In this document: positions 43,315 to 52,085 of the stretch, piece after piece | How positions within the stretch are numbered: the first letter of the stretch is position 1 | How the letters are laid out: the number at the start of each line of letters is the position of its first letter | Assembly: GCF_013137895.1 (NCBI RefSeq) | Contig: NZ_CP053538.1 | Coordinates: 62,001 to 126,000 of the forward strand | DNA: 64,000 nucleotides | Origin: Hymenobacter taeanensis | GTDB taxonomy: Bacteria > Bacteroidota > Bacteroidia > Cytophagales > Hymenobacteraceae | Direction of reading: 5' to 3' | Program-made: the position numbers and the translations under genes | Notes under the pieces: model-generated | Seen by the model: only the letters and a program-made list of their open reading frames with translations | The model's database searches: none | Told to the model about the DNA's origin: nothing

Positions 43315-43851
43315 CTAGCTGGGCTCTTCAATCATCAGGTTGTGGTTGGTGTAGATGCAGATGTCGGCCGCAATGTGCAGGGCATCTTCCACCATTTGGC
43401 GGGCCGTGAGATGGGGGGCGTGCTTCTTGAGGGCCAGGGCCGCCGCCTGGGCATACATAGCGCCCGAGCCAATGGCCGCCACGTCGAAGTCCGGCTCCAG
43501 CACGTCGCCAGTGCCGGCAATGATGAGCAGCTCGTCTTTGTCGGCTACTACCATCATGGCTTCCAGCTTGCGCAGGTACTGGTCTTTGCGCCACTCTTTG
43601 GCCAGCTCAATGGCAGCGCGACGCAGCTGCCCGCCGTAGCCGTTGAGCTTCTCCTCAAACTTATCGAGTAGCATGAAAGCATCGGCGGTGGAGCCGGCGA
43701 AGCCGGTTACCACTTTGCCATCTTGCAGCTTACGCACCTTGCGCACGTTGCTCTTGGCCACGTGCTTATCCATGGTGGCCTGGCCATCGGCGCCGAGGGC
43801 AATTTCGCCATTGTGGCGCACGCCTAGCACGGTAGTGGAACGGATTCTCAT
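43315..43851 (-). CDS. hslV: HslV peptidase subunit of the HslUV (ClpYQ) protease
   Basis: A 178-residue threonine protease of the bacterial proteasome-like HslV family. ATG 43851 gives MRIRSTTVLGVRHNG; alignment with TTIVSVRRNG of E. coli HslV makes T6 the mature N-terminal nucleophile after loss of a five-residue propeptide. Conserved blocks: ALGADGQATMDKHVAK, KVRKLQDGKVVTGFAGSTAD, WRKDQYLRKLEAMMVV, DVAAIGSGAMYAQAAALALK. The extended frame to 43899 overlaps the -7 box and is unlikely. The ATPase partner HslU is not in the window. The stop is the TAG of CTAGGCC. It is followed by the STM3941-like gene. Confidence 0.93.
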   Translation of the reverse strand: MRIRSTTVLGVRHNGEIALGADGQATMDKHVAKSNVRKVRKLQDGKVVTGFAGSTADAFMLLDKFEEKLNGYGGQLRRAAIELAKEWRKDQYLRKLEAMMVVADKDELLIIAGTGDVLEPDFDVAAIGSGAMYAQAAALALKKHAPHLTARQMVEDALHIAADICIYTNHNLMIEEPS

Positions 43852-43896
43852 GGCGGAGTCAGAAATAGTAAAAACAGTTTTTTCAGCAGGGAGGCG

Positions 43897-43904
43897 CAAA
43901 GCTA
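43897..43904 (-). promoter_or_regulatory. Predicted -7 box for hslV
   Basis: On the minus strand TAGCTTTG, an exact TAnnTTTG, ending 45 bp before ATG 43851. No TTTG -33 element at 17-21 bp spacing was found (a TTG lies 14 bp away). Confidence 0.4.
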
Positions 43905-44010
43905 CGGGAATCCGACGGCAACGCCCAGCAGAAGTAATTACTATGCAGATTGAAGCTAAAAGCTAGTTCCCTACCTCAGATGAGGAGGGGTTAGAGGTAG
44001 TTGAAACACT

Positions 44011-44149
44011 AGGACAACAGAAAAGGACGTCATGCTGAGCCTGTCGAAGCATCTCTACCGCTTCGTTGCAGAAGCCTAGACCAGTTGAGTTAGCCAGAGG
44101 TAGAGATGCTTCGGCTGCGCTCAGCATGACGTTCTTTTCTGTTGTTCTA
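44011..44149. repeat. REP-like inverted repeat element, copy A
   Basis: The arms contain the core GTCATGCTGAGCCTGTCGAA...GCATCTCTACC (44029-44059) and its near-complement (GGTAGAGATGCTTCGG... at 44099-44132). The outer arms extend the pairing over ACAACAGAAAAG. It lies between hslV (upstream) and the DPP-IV-like gene, which are both on the minus strand. The same core is present at 46631-46726 and 55081-55179. Confidence 0.85.
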
Positions 44150-44154
44150 GGCCA

Positions 44155-46491
44155 CTACTGCACTGCGTTGCGTGGGTCAGCCATGGGCTTCATTTCATAA
44201 TTCTGCGGCGGCACTGCCCCAGCCAGGTGCTCCACAAAATAGTCCCAGCGGCGGCGCATCATATAAGGGCCGTAGATACCGTAGCCGTGGCGGGCATTCG
44301 GGAACACGACTAAGTCGTAGCTTTTATTAGCCTTGGTAAGGGCCTCTACTACCAGCCACGTGTTGTAGGGCGGCACGTTATCGTCCATTAGGCCGTGGGC
44401 CAGCATTAGCTTACCCTGCAGGTTACTAGCGAAAGTGGCGTTGGCCTGGTTGTCATAATTAGTGGTGCCGTCGGCGGGGTTGGTTTTGAGCAGGCCGATG
44501 TACCGTTCGGCCCAGTCGTCCTCGTAGTTGCGGTTTTCGTGGTTGCCTGATTCCGAAATGCCCACTTTAAAGAACTCAGGGTAGCGGAACATGGCAGCAG
44601 CGGTAGCATAGCCCCCACCCGAGTGCCCCCAGATGCCGGCCTTGTTCACATCGATGTAGGGGTACTTCTGAGCCAGCTGGCGCATACCGGTTATCTGGTC
44701 CGACAGCGTATTCTCGGCCATGTTGCCGTAGCAGGCATCGTGGTAGCTCTTGGAGCGCAAGGGATTGCAGCTACCTTCAATTACTACCACTACAAAGCCC
44801 AGCTCTGCCAGGGCCTGATGGTCGCTGCGGGCGGCGCTGAACGACCAGCTGCCCACGCCCCCACCCTGGGGACCGGGGTAGATGTAGTCGATGATGGGGT
44901 ACTTCTTGCGGGCGTCTAGGTTCGTGGGGGTAAACATCAGCCCATAAAGGTCAGTCTGCCCGTCGGCGGCTTTTACCGTGATGGGCGTTGGTGCTTTCCA
45001 GCCACTAGCGGTGAGACGGGAAATGTCTGTTTTCTCCAGCGTTGCCAGTAGCTTACCGTCGGCGGAGCGCAGCACCGTCTGGCCCGGCTTGTCGGGCTGG
45101 GAGTAGGTATCGATGAAGTAGTTGCCCGAGGGCGAAAGGGTAACCTGGTGGTTGCCAGCCTCGGGCGTGAGCAGCTTGAGGTTCTTGCCATCCAACCCAA
45201 TGCGGTACAGGTGGGTGAAATAGGGGTTGCCCGGCTCCCGCCCGTCGGCCAGGAAATACAGCTCCCGTTTCTTCTCATCCACGCGCAGCAGCTTCGTCAC
45301 TACCCAGTTGCCTTTGGTAATCTGGCGCTTCACCTTGCCGGTACCAGCGTCATACAGGTACAGGTGGCCCCAGTTGTCGCGCTCTGAGTACCAGATAATT
45401 TCCTTGCTTTTCGGCAGATAGCGCCAGTTGATAGCGCCCTGCCCCGACTCATACTGGGTGGCAACGGTTTCCGTGAACACGTCGCGCACGGTGCCGGTGG
45501 TGGCGTCGGCAATGCGGAATTTCTCCTCCTTATGGTCGCGCGAGGTCGAGACGAAAGCCAGCTCCCGGGTATCGGGGCTCCAGTCCACGTCGTCGAAGGT
45601 GCCGCTGCTGGAAATATCATCGGAGAGCGTGCCGCGGTGCGGATCGGGGGCCATCTGAAAGCGCACCACCTTGGCCGGGTTCACCTCAATTACCACCCGC
45701 TCAATGGTGGCAATGTCCTTGTCGCCGGGCAGCGGGTATTTCCAGGCTTCCAGGCGCGGGTGGCCTACGTTAGTGGTCACCAGGTACATGTCGCCTACTT
45801 TGCGCTGATCCTGGCGGAAGGTGGCAATCTTGCGCGAGTCGGGCGACCAGCGCAGCACCGGCTTGTCGCTGTGGGTCCAGCCGGCGTTGTCGGTGGCGTA
45901 GCCGTAATCCTTGGTGCCGTCGGTGGTAAGCTGGGTAAGCTGGTTGGTGTTGGTATCGCGCACCCACAGGTTGTCGTCCTTGATGAACGCCGCCAGCATC
46001 CCGTCCGGCGACACAACTTCATTCTCGGCGTTGGCGGCGGGCGAGGCAGGCGCGGTATCAGGAGTCAGCTGTCCGGTCAGCACATCATACTTCCAGGCTT
46101 TGCCAGCCGCAGCAAAAGCAATGGATTTCTCATTGGGAGCATACGTGAGCTCACGGAAGGGTAACCGGTTGGCCTCGTAGGTTTTGCCGCTGGCCGACGA
46201 CAGGGCGGCGGCCAGCTTGGCCTGGTCGAACGCCACGGTGCGGGTTTTACGAGCCGGGTCTACCAGCACGTACTCGCTGCCCCGGGCAGTAAGCACCCGG
46301 TACCAAAACCGGTCATTGGCCAGCCAGTGCGGCTGGCCAGCGCTGCCATCTATCAGGGGTTGAGTATTGTAGCTCAGAAAATGCTCAGCCCGGGCGTAGT
46401 CCTGGGCCGTGAGAACGGGCCGCTGCTGGGCCGGGGCGGTGGCCGGAGCCAACCATACCGCCACCGAAAGGGCCAGTAGATACTTGTGCAT
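44155..46491 (-). CDS. S9B family (DPP-IV-like) prolyl peptidase, exported
   Basis: A 778-residue peptidase. ATG 46491 starts a signal peptide (ALSVAVWLAPATAPAQ). Residues ~40-500 are an eight-bladed beta-propeller (DPPIV_N) with RWSPDSRKIATFRQDQRKVG and DVDWSPDTRELAFVSTSRDH. The alpha/beta-hydrolase domain shows YPGPQGGGVGSWSFS, FVVVVIEGSCNPLRSKSYHD, nucleophile S624 in IWGHSGGGYA, the Asp in HGLMDDNVPP and the His in NARHGYG. DPP-IV enzymes release X-Pro dipeptides. The motif GHSGGG replaces the common GWSYGG of human DPP-IV, which is usual in Bacteroidota S9 members. A TonB receptor gene lies upstream; whether it imports the released peptides is not shown. Confidence 0.9.
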   Translation of the reverse strand: MHKYLLALSVAVWLAPATAPAQQRPVLTAQDYARAEHFLSYNTQPLIDGSAGQPHWLANDRFWYRVLTARGSEYVLVDPARKTRTVAFDQAKLAAALSSASGKTYEANRLPFRELTYAPNEKSIAFAAAGKAWKYDVLTGQLTPDTAPASPAANAENEVVSPDGMLAAFIKDDNLWVRDTNTNQLTQLTTDGTKDYGYATDNAGWTHSDKPVLRWSPDSRKIATFRQDQRKVGDMYLVTTNVGHPRLEAWKYPLPGDKDIATIERVVIEVNPAKVVRFQMAPDPHRGTLSDDISSSGTFDDVDWSPDTRELAFVSTSRDHKEEKFRIADATTGTVRDVFTETVATQYESGQGAINWRYLPKSKEIIWYSERDNWGHLYLYDAGTGKVKRQITKGNWVVTKLLRVDEKKRELYFLADGREPGNPYFTHLYRIGLDGKNLKLLTPEAGNHQVTLSPSGNYFIDTYSQPDKPGQTVLRSADGKLLATLEKTDISRLTASGWKAPTPITVKAADGQTDLYGLMFTPTNLDARKKYPIIDYIYPGPQGGGVGSWSFSAARSDHQALAELGFVVVVIEGSCNPLRSKSYHDACYGNMAENTLSDQITGMRQLAQKYPYIDVNKAGIWGHSGGGYATAAAMFRYPEFFKVGISESGNHENRNYEDDWAERYIGLLKTNPADGTTNYDNQANATFASNLQGKLMLAHGLMDDNVPPYNTWLVVEALTKANKSYDLVVFPNARHGYGIYGPYMMRRRWDYFVEHLAGAVPPQNYEMKPMADPRNAVQ

Positions 46492-46630
46492 AGAGTGTAG
46501 AGAAGGTGGGACAACCGCCCTGTTCCGGCGGAGGCGGAAGGTAGCACACATTCTGCTTACTGCCCATTGATGACACTTTGTAAGGCTGCCTTACCACAAA
46601 CATCTACCAGTCTATTTCTGAAAAAACTAA

Positions 46631-46726
46631 ACCGTCATGCTGAGCTTGTCGAAGCATCTCTACCTCTGGCTAATCAACTGGCCTAGAGGAGCGGTAGAGA
46701 TGCTTCGACAAGCTCAGCATAACGGT
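46631..46726. repeat. REP-like inverted repeat element, copy B
   Basis: Arms of 34 bp (46631-46664 and 46693-46726) with one mismatch; core CGTCATGCTGAGCTTGTCGA followed by AGCATCTCTACC. It sits between the TonB receptor gene (upstream) and the DPP-IV gene, both on the minus strand, and could form a hairpin in their intergenic RNA. Confidence 0.88.
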
Positions 46727-46750
46727 CTTTTTACTTCCTCCTATCCCCTA

Positions 46751-49300
46751 TCAGAAGCGGGCCTGCAGCTTGGCAAAGTAGAACCGACCGTTAGAGCCCA
46801 TTTGTACGGGGTCCCAGGCGCCTCCCGTTTCCGTCAGCTGCGGATTAAATAGCGTGGGGTAGCGGTTAAATACGTTGGCGCTGCCCACAATCAGCTGCAA
46901 GTGGTTGGTGAGGGCGTAGTTTAACGTCAGGTCGGTGGTAATGCGGCTGTCGTAGTTCATTGGGTCGCCGTTCCAGTCAATAAGCGTAATCTTATCGAAG
47001 CGCACGAAGCGCACTAAGGCGCCAAACCGGCCTAGCTGGTAATCAAAGGTGAGGTTGATTTTGGAAGGCGGCGCGGAAGCTTTCACGAAGGCCTGCTCCC
47101 GGGGCCCGAAGAACTCCTCCTCCCGGCCCGTAAGGCGGCCTGAGGTCTGCACCCGGTCAATGCGCAGCTTGTTGAAGTTAGCGGCCAGCGTAGAGTTCAG
47201 ACGGCCTACTCCCAGCGTAAGCGTGTGGTTCAATACCACATCAAGGCCTAGGGAACGGGTATCGGCGGCATTAGCGAAGAACTGTGCCTGGTCTACGTTC
47301 AGGGCCTGCAGATCGGGACCGATAACGGGGTCATCGGCGGAGAACTGGCTGGTAAGCACCACGCGGTCTTTCACCTTGATGTAGTAACCATCCAACGTCA
47401 GGCTCAGGGAAGAACCTATGCGGCTGGTGAGGCCTACGTTGGCGCTGTTAGAGGTTTCCTGCTTTAGGCTGGGGATGCCCAGCTTCTGGGTAACGGCGCT
47501 GTTGTTGCGGGCCAGCAATACCTCTACCGGCGTACCTCCCACAAAGTTGGTGAAGGTAGAATTGAAGTTGATTTGGGCCAACGAAGGCGCCCGGAAGCCA
47601 GTGCTATACGTGCCGCGCAGGGTCAGGAACTCGGTAAGATTGTAGCGCGTGGAGGCTTTGTAGTTGAGCGTACCCCCGAAGTCGGAGTAATGCTCGTAGC
47701 GGAGGGCGGCGGCTAGTAGCCAGCGTTGCGTTACGCTCAGTTCACCATCAACATACACCCCAAAGTTGTCGCGCTGGGCTTTGATGGCATCGGTGGGCTG
47801 GAAGCCAGGAAAGCCCTGGGAGCCACCCGTGGCGCTGGGGTTGTAGTTACGGTAAGATGCTTCCTCCCCTGCAAACAATGAATACCACTCCCGGCGCCAC
47901 TCAGCACCAGCGGCCAGGTTGAAGCCCTGCAATACCGTTTTGTAGTTACGCGTCAGGCCCAGGTTTACTACATTCTGCTGGAGCTGGAAACCACCCGCGT
48001 TAAACGAGGTGGGCGAACTTGCACCCAGCGAGGCGTTCAGCGTGTTGCGCACCCCGTACTCGAAGCGGTTGGAGCCAAAGTTGTTGCTCAAATCCAGCTC
48101 CCAGCCACCAACGGCTGTCCGTAAGCCTGCCACTCCAGAAGCATCCCAAATGTCGCTGGTGATGATGGGGTCGAATCCGTTGGGGTAGATGGCCGGCACA
48201 TTGCGGTCATCATCTGCGAAACGGGTCCAAGCGTAGGCGTCGCCTTTGCGTTTGTTGCCGCCCCCGAATACGTACACGTAGGATTTGTCGGTGAGGGCAA
48301 ACCGAGAGTTCAGGTAAGCCGATGTGTTGCTGATCTGTGGGTCGCCGTATTGGCGGCGGGCCAGGCCATCGGGCGCCGGAATATTGGCCCGCTGAGTATG
48401 CTCGCGGCGGTTGTAGTCGAGGGTGGCATTTACGAAGCTGCCTTTCTCCCCCAGGCCTATGCCATAGTTTACGTTAGCGTTGAAGTTGCCCCCATCCAGC
48501 TTCTCATCATCAAAGCGGTACTTGGCGTCGTAAGCGCCGTAGTTCACGTTAGCGGTCAGCTCCTTCACGGAGCTTTTGAGCACGATGTTGATAACCCCGG
48601 CAATAGCATCGGAGCCGTACTGAGCCGCCGCACCATCGCGTAGAATCTCAATGCGCTCAATGCTGGCGGCGGGTATCACGTTCAGGTCGGTGCCGGTATT
48701 GCCGCGGCCACGGGTGCCAAACAGGTTCACCAGCGCCGATTGATGCTGCCGTTTGCCATTCACCAGTACCAGCGTTTGGTCGGGGCCTAGGCCACGCAGG
48801 GTGGCGGGGTCCACGTGGTCGGCGCCATCGGAGCCGGTTTGGCGGTTGGAGTTGAATGAGGGCGCCACAAATTGCAGCAGCTGATTCACATCGAGCTGGC
48901 CGGTTTTGGTGGTTACCTCGCGTAGGTCTATTATATCAACTGGCGAAGGCGAATCCGTGACGGAGCGGTTCTGGCTGCGCGAGCCTACCACCTGCACCTC
49001 GCCCAAGCCAGTAGAAGCATCGGCCAGCCGAATGCTCACTTCGTCGCCGCCAGCAGTTACTTCCTGGCTGGCATACCCGATGGAGCTGACTTGCAGTCGC
49101 GGGTTAGCAGAGCGGGTACGGAGGGTAAAACGGCCGTCGTTACCGGTAGCCGTGCCGTTGTTAGTGCCTTTCTCAACAACCGTGGCCCCGATGACGGGCC
49201 GGCCGGCGGTGTCGAGTACCTGGCCCGTAATGGTCTGGCTCTGGGCCCAGGCCGTGGCAGCTCCCAGGTAGAAGGTGGCAGCGAGGATGGTTTGTTTCAT
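46751..49300 (-). CDS. TonB-dependent receptor with carboxypeptidase-regulatory-like domain
   Basis: An 849-residue outer-membrane receptor. Signal peptide ~1-19 (ends ATAWAQ). Residues ~21-105 are a CarboxypepD_reg domain (ITGQVLDTAGRPVIGATVVE, GTATGNDGRFTL). The plug (~115-235) has DIIDLREVTTKTGQLDVNQL, RGLGPDQTLVLVNGKRQHQS, IPAASIERIEILRDGAAAQY and GSDAIAGVINIVLK. The rest is a 22-strand barrel ending in a C-terminal aromatic (YFAKLQARF). The size is that of ordinary TonB receptors rather than the larger SusC type, and no SusD gene is adjacent. The substrate is unknown. The promoter is probably the TATACTTG box at 49344-49351, next to a 17-bp inverted repeat shared with the divergent lipoprotein gene. 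Confidence 0.92.
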   Translation of the reverse strand: MKQTILAATFYLGAATAWAQSQTITGQVLDTAGRPVIGATVVEKGTNNGTATGNDGRFTLRTRSANPRLQVSSIGYASQEVTAGGDEVSIRLADASTGLGEVQVVGSRSQNRSVTDSPSPVDIIDLREVTTKTGQLDVNQLLQFVAPSFNSNRQTGSDGADHVDPATLRGLGPDQTLVLVNGKRQHQSALVNLFGTRGRGNTGTDLNVIPAASIERIEILRDGAAAQYGSDAIAGVINIVLKSSVKELTANVNYGAYDAKYRFDDEKLDGGNFNANVNYGIGLGEKGSFVNATLDYNRREHTQRANIPAPDGLARRQYGDPQISNTSAYLNSRFALTDKSYVYVFGGGNKRKGDAYAWTRFADDDRNVPAIYPNGFDPIITSDIWDASGVAGLRTAVGGWELDLSNNFGSNRFEYGVRNTLNASLGASSPTSFNAGGFQLQQNVVNLGLTRNYKTVLQGFNLAAGAEWRREWYSLFAGEEASYRNYNPSATGGSQGFPGFQPTDAIKAQRDNFGVYVDGELSVTQRWLLAAALRYEHYSDFGGTLNYKASTRYNLTEFLTLRGTYSTGFRAPSLAQINFNSTFTNFVGGTPVEVLLARNNSAVTQKLGIPSLKQETSNSANVGLTSRIGSSLSLTLDGYYIKVKDRVVLTSQFSADDPVIGPDLQALNVDQAQFFANAADTRSLGLDVVLNHTLTLGVGRLNSTLAANFNKLRIDRVQTSGRLTGREEEFFGPREQAFVKASAPPSKINLTFDYQLGRFGALVRFVRFDKITLIDWNGDPMNYDSRITTDLTLNYALTNHLQLIVGSANVFNRYPTLFNPQLTETGGAWDPVQMGSNGRFYFAKLQARF

Positions 49301-49343
49301 AACAGAGAGAAGGAGTGGCCCGGGTCGTTTCCGGCTTAGGCGG

Positions 49344-49430
49344 CAAGTATAGGTGATTTTGAATGAAGTTCCTGCCCCCTTACTGCCGGCTCCGCGGCAA
49401 GTACTAGGGGCAGGAACTTCATTAACTTTG
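49344..49430. promoter_or_regulatory. Divergent promoter region with 17-bp inverted repeat
   Basis: Between the TonB receptor (minus) and the lipoprotein (plus). TATACTTG (minus strand, 49344-49351) and TAACTTTG (plus strand, 49423-49430, exact TAnnTTTG) face outwards. Between them are perfect 17-bp arms starting AATGAAGTTCCTG (49362-49378 and 49407-49423), spacer 28 bp. The right arm ends at the first base of the plus-strand -7 box. As the genes diverge, this cannot be a terminator; an operator, or an RNA structure if transcription starts upstream, is more likely. Confidence 0.6.
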
Positions 49431-49472
49431 CGCCTAATATTTGCCTTCCCTACTTTTCAATCTTTTTCGATT

Positions 49473-50063
49473 ATGCGTTACTCCCCCAGAAAGTCCCTCC
49501 TGGTCTTTCTGCTGCTGACCGGCTGTACCAAAGACGCGCCTATGCCCGACACTACGCGGGCCTGGCTGCACCAGACCGACGGCGAGCAGCTTATCTTCCG
49601 CAACCCGGCCACCGGCACTACCACTCCCCTCCAGGTGAGCCTGAAACGAACGGAATACAGCTACGGCTCTAAGTCATCCTTTGGTACAGGCCATTCGGAG
49701 TTCTACAACCTCAGCTACTTCAGTTCCACCCAGGAGGCGTATGGCCTTGAGGCAGTCTTTAAAAACCGGATGCTGAGCGTCACGTCTCATGGCTATGCGG
49801 GCTATCCGGCCAAGCTGGAAATCAACGTAACCGACCACACGGGTAAGTTCTATGACGAGGCCACCCCGCCGGCCCGCCTGGTTGCCGATACCGTTATCAA
49901 CGGCCATTCCCACGCGCAGGTGCTGCAGGGCGGGTTTAACCCTGACACGGTGTACCGTCCCTACGAGGCTAGAACTCGCATCCGGCGGTTCTGGTACGCC
50001 AAAGATGCCGGGCTGGTGGCTTACCGCGAGAAGAACGGCCAACTCTGGTACCGCGTCTGGTAG
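49473..50063 (+). CDS. Hypothetical lipoprotein, 196 aa
   Basis: ATG 49473 starts a signal peptide (SPRKSLLVFLLLTGC) with a clear lipobox; the frame from 49353 would run through the inverted repeat and is rejected. The mature part is mostly beta: LIFRNPATGTTTPLQVSLKR, FYNLSYFSSTQEAYGLEAVF, AKLEINVTDHTGKFYDEATP, and a C-terminal block RRFWYAKDAGLVAYREKNGQ with LWYRVW. No family is recognised. It may be co-regulated with the divergent TonB receptor. It is convergent with the pyruvate dehydrogenase E2 gene across a 19-bp hairpin. Confidence 0.65.
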   Translation: MRYSPRKSLLVFLLLTGCTKDAPMPDTTRAWLHQTDGEQLIFRNPATGTTTPLQVSLKRTEYSYGSKSSFGTGHSEFYNLSYFSSTQEAYGLEAVFKNRMLSVTSHGYAGYPAKLEINVTDHTGKFYDEATPPARLVADTVINGHSHAQVLQGGFNPDTVYRPYEARTRIRRFWYAKDAGLVAYREKNGQLWYRVW

Positions 50064-50094
50064 GGCTGACCCCAAGGCCGCTATCCGATGAATA

Positions 50095-50136
50095 TGCAAA
50101 TGGGGTCCACTGCCGAAGCAGTGGACCCCATTTGCA
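50095..50136. terminator. Inverted repeat at a convergent junction
   Basis: Perfect 19-bp arms (50095-50113 and 50118-50136), start TGCAAATGGGGTCCACTGC, loop CGAA, a stable tetraloop-like hairpin. No T run follows beyond TTT inside the stem. It is between the lipoprotein and E2 genes. Confidence 0.7.
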
Positions 50137-50159
50137 GTAACAGTCACCGTAACCGCCTA

Positions 50160-51917
50160 TCAGATGAGCATGCGCAGCGGATCTTCCAGCAGCGACTTCA
50201 GCGTCTGGAGGAAGGCAGCGCCGGTAGCACCGTCTACTACGCGGTGGTCGCAGGAAAGCGTCACCTTCATTACGTTGCCGATGGCCAGTTGACCATCTTT
50301 CACTACGGCCGTCTGCTTGATGCCACCCACGGCCAGGATGCAGGCATCGGGCGGGTTGATGATGGCGGTGAACTCCTCGATGCCGAACATACCCAAGTTC
50401 GAGATAGTAAAGGTGCTTCCCTCCCACTCAGCAGGCTGCAGCTTCTTGCTCTTGGCCTTGCCAGCGAGTTCTTTTACCTCGGTAGCAATCGTCGACATGC
50501 CTTTGCCGTCGGCGTTGCGCACTACGGGCACCAACAGCCCTTCGTCCACGGCCACTGCCACGCCAATGTTTACCACCTTGTTCTGGCGGATTTTGTCGCC
50601 GAGCCACGAGGAGTTTACTGCAGGGTGCTGTTTCAGCGCTACAGCCGAAGCTTTGATGACCATGTCGTTGAACGACAGTTTCACCGGCGACAGCGCGTTG
50701 AGCTGGGTGCGAACCTCCATGGCGCGGTCCATCAGGATTTCCATCGTGAGATAGAAATGCGGGGCCGTGAAGAGGCTTTCCGACAGACGGCGGGCAATAA
50801 CCTTGCGCATCTGCGACACGGGCGTGTCGGTGTAGGTACCCTCGGCGGGCGTAGCTGCGGGAGCAGCGGCCGGCGCCGGAGCGGCTGCCTTTGGCTGCTC
50901 GGGTAGAGCGGCCTGAATGTATTCTGACTGCGTGTTGGCGGCTTGCGCGGGTTGCGAAGCAGGAGCAGCAGCCGGAGCGGAAGCCGCAGCACCAGGCTGA
51001 GCGCTTTCCAGATCACGGGAAACGATACGACCGTTTTCACCCGAACCTTTGATAGTGCTCAGGTCAATGCCTTTGTCTTTGGCGATGCTCTTAGCCAGCG
51101 GCGAGGCGAAAATACGGCCACCGTTCTGAGCGGGAGCAGCTTCTTCAGCGGCAGCAGGGGCCGGAGCCGAGGCAGTTGCTGAAGCGGGTGCCGCCTCAGC
51201 CGCGGCCGGAGCTGCGCTACCACCCGACTGACCACCGAGCAAGGCCTGCACGTCGGCGCCTTCTTCACCAATAATAGCCAAAACGCCATCTACGGGAATG
51301 GCTTCGCCTTCTTTCGGGCCGATATAAAGCAGGGTACCGTCTTCGTAGTTATCCAGCTCCATGGTCGCCTTGTCGGTTTCCACTTCGGCCAGAATATCAC
51401 CCGACTTCACCTTGTCGCCTACTTTCTTGAGCCAGGCGGCAATGGTGCCCTCCGTCATCGTGTCGCTCATTTTGGGCATCCGGATGATGGTGGCTTTTTT
51501 GCCATTGCCGGCGGGAGCTGCCGGAGCAGCGGGGGCTGGCGCTGGGGCGGCAGCGGCAGGAGCTGGCGCAGCAGGTGCAGGAGCAGGTGCCGGGGCTGGC
51601 GCTGCTTCTGCTTTAGGAGCTTCAGCGGCCGGAGCCGGAGCGGCACCACCGCCACTCAGCAGAGCCGAAATATCTTCCCCTTCTTTCCCTACAATGGCCA
51701 GCAGACCGTCAACGGGAACTGCGTCCCCTTCTTTCGGACCGATATGCAGGAGGGTGCCGTCTTCGTAATTTTCGAGCTCCATCGTGGCTTTGTCGGTCTC
51801 GACTTCCGCCAGGATATCCCCTGATTTCACTTTATCGCCTACTTTTTTGAGCCACGAGGCAATGACCCCTTCGGTCATTGTGTCGCTCATTTTGGGCATT
51901 TTTATGAGTTCGGCCAT
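50160..51917 (-). CDS. pdhC: Pyruvate dehydrogenase E2, dihydrolipoamide acetyltransferase
   Basis: A 585-residue E2 subunit. Two lipoyl domains (residues ~3-78 and ~147-222), nearly the same in sequence, each with the lipoyl-lysine in EVETDKATMELEN or EVETDKATMELDN. They are joined by long Ala/Pro linkers. The E3/E1-binding domain is ~272-308 (ASPLAKSIAKDKGIDLSTIK, GSGENGRIVSRDLE). The catalytic domain (~350-585) has LSFNDMVIKASAVALKQHPA, NIGVAVAVDEGLLVPVV and the active site DHRVVDGATGAAFLQTL. It transfers acetyl groups to CoA in the cytoplasm. E1 and E3 genes are not in the window. A good consensus promoter lies 30 bp upstream. Confidence 0.93.
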   Translation of the reverse strand: MAELIKMPKMSDTMTEGVIASWLKKVGDKVKSGDILAEVETDKATMELENYEDGTLLHIGPKEGDAVPVDGLLAIVGKEGEDISALLSGGGAAPAPAAEAPKAEAAPAPAPAPAPAAPAPAAAAPAPAPAAPAAPAGNGKKATIIRMPKMSDTMTEGTIAAWLKKVGDKVKSGDILAEVETDKATMELDNYEDGTLLYIGPKEGEAIPVDGVLAIIGEEGADVQALLGGQSGGSAAPAAAEAAPASATASAPAPAAAEEAAPAQNGGRIFASPLAKSIAKDKGIDLSTIKGSGENGRIVSRDLESAQPGAAASAPAAAPASQPAQAANTQSEYIQAALPEQPKAAAPAPAAAPAATPAEGTYTDTPVSQMRKVIARRLSESLFTAPHFYLTMEILMDRAMEVRTQLNALSPVKLSFNDMVIKASAVALKQHPAVNSSWLGDKIRQNKVVNIGVAVAVDEGLLVPVVRNADGKGMSTIATEVKELAGKAKSKKLQPAEWEGSTFTISNLGMFGIEEFTAIINPPDACILAVGGIKQTAVVKDGQLAIGNVMKVTLSCDHRVVDGATGAAFLQTLKSLLEDPLRMLI

Positions 51918-51946
51918 CTGCTTCTTCGGTTGGAATTGAGTGGGGC

Positions 51947-51977
51947 CAAAATTAGCCCGAAAATCCGGGGGTGCAAA
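51947..51977 (-). promoter_or_regulatory. Predicted promoter of the E2 gene
   Basis: On the minus strand: TTTG (51977-51974), 19 bp, then TAATTTTG (51954-51947). Both elements match the Bacteroidota housekeeping consensus (TTTG, TAnnTTTG) exactly and at the expected spacing. The start codon ATG is ~30 bp further on. This is the best promoter match I found in the window. Confidence 0.65.
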
Positions 51978-52085
51978 CTAAAGACGTTCTTCTAGCAACA
52001 GGCCTAGAGCAGCGAATTTTCGCCTCTGTTTTACCTGCTAGGCCACTCCCCGCTTTTAGAAGTGTCTGAATTCATACTGGGCTAT

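Noticed and set aside
45532..46164. 210-codon plus-strand ORF opposite the DPP-IV gene
   Set aside because: Low-complexity Gly/Val/His product with no motif, fully antisense to a well-supported peptidase.
44011..46726. Composite transposon bounded by the two REP-like copies
   Set aside because: The copies flank a normal peptidase gene, no transposase is present, and a third copy lies elsewhere in an ordinary gap.
46751..49300. SusC-type receptor of a polysaccharide utilization locus
   Set aside because: It is of ordinary TonB-receptor length, no SusD lipoprotein is adjacent, and the mannosidases are about 40 kb away.
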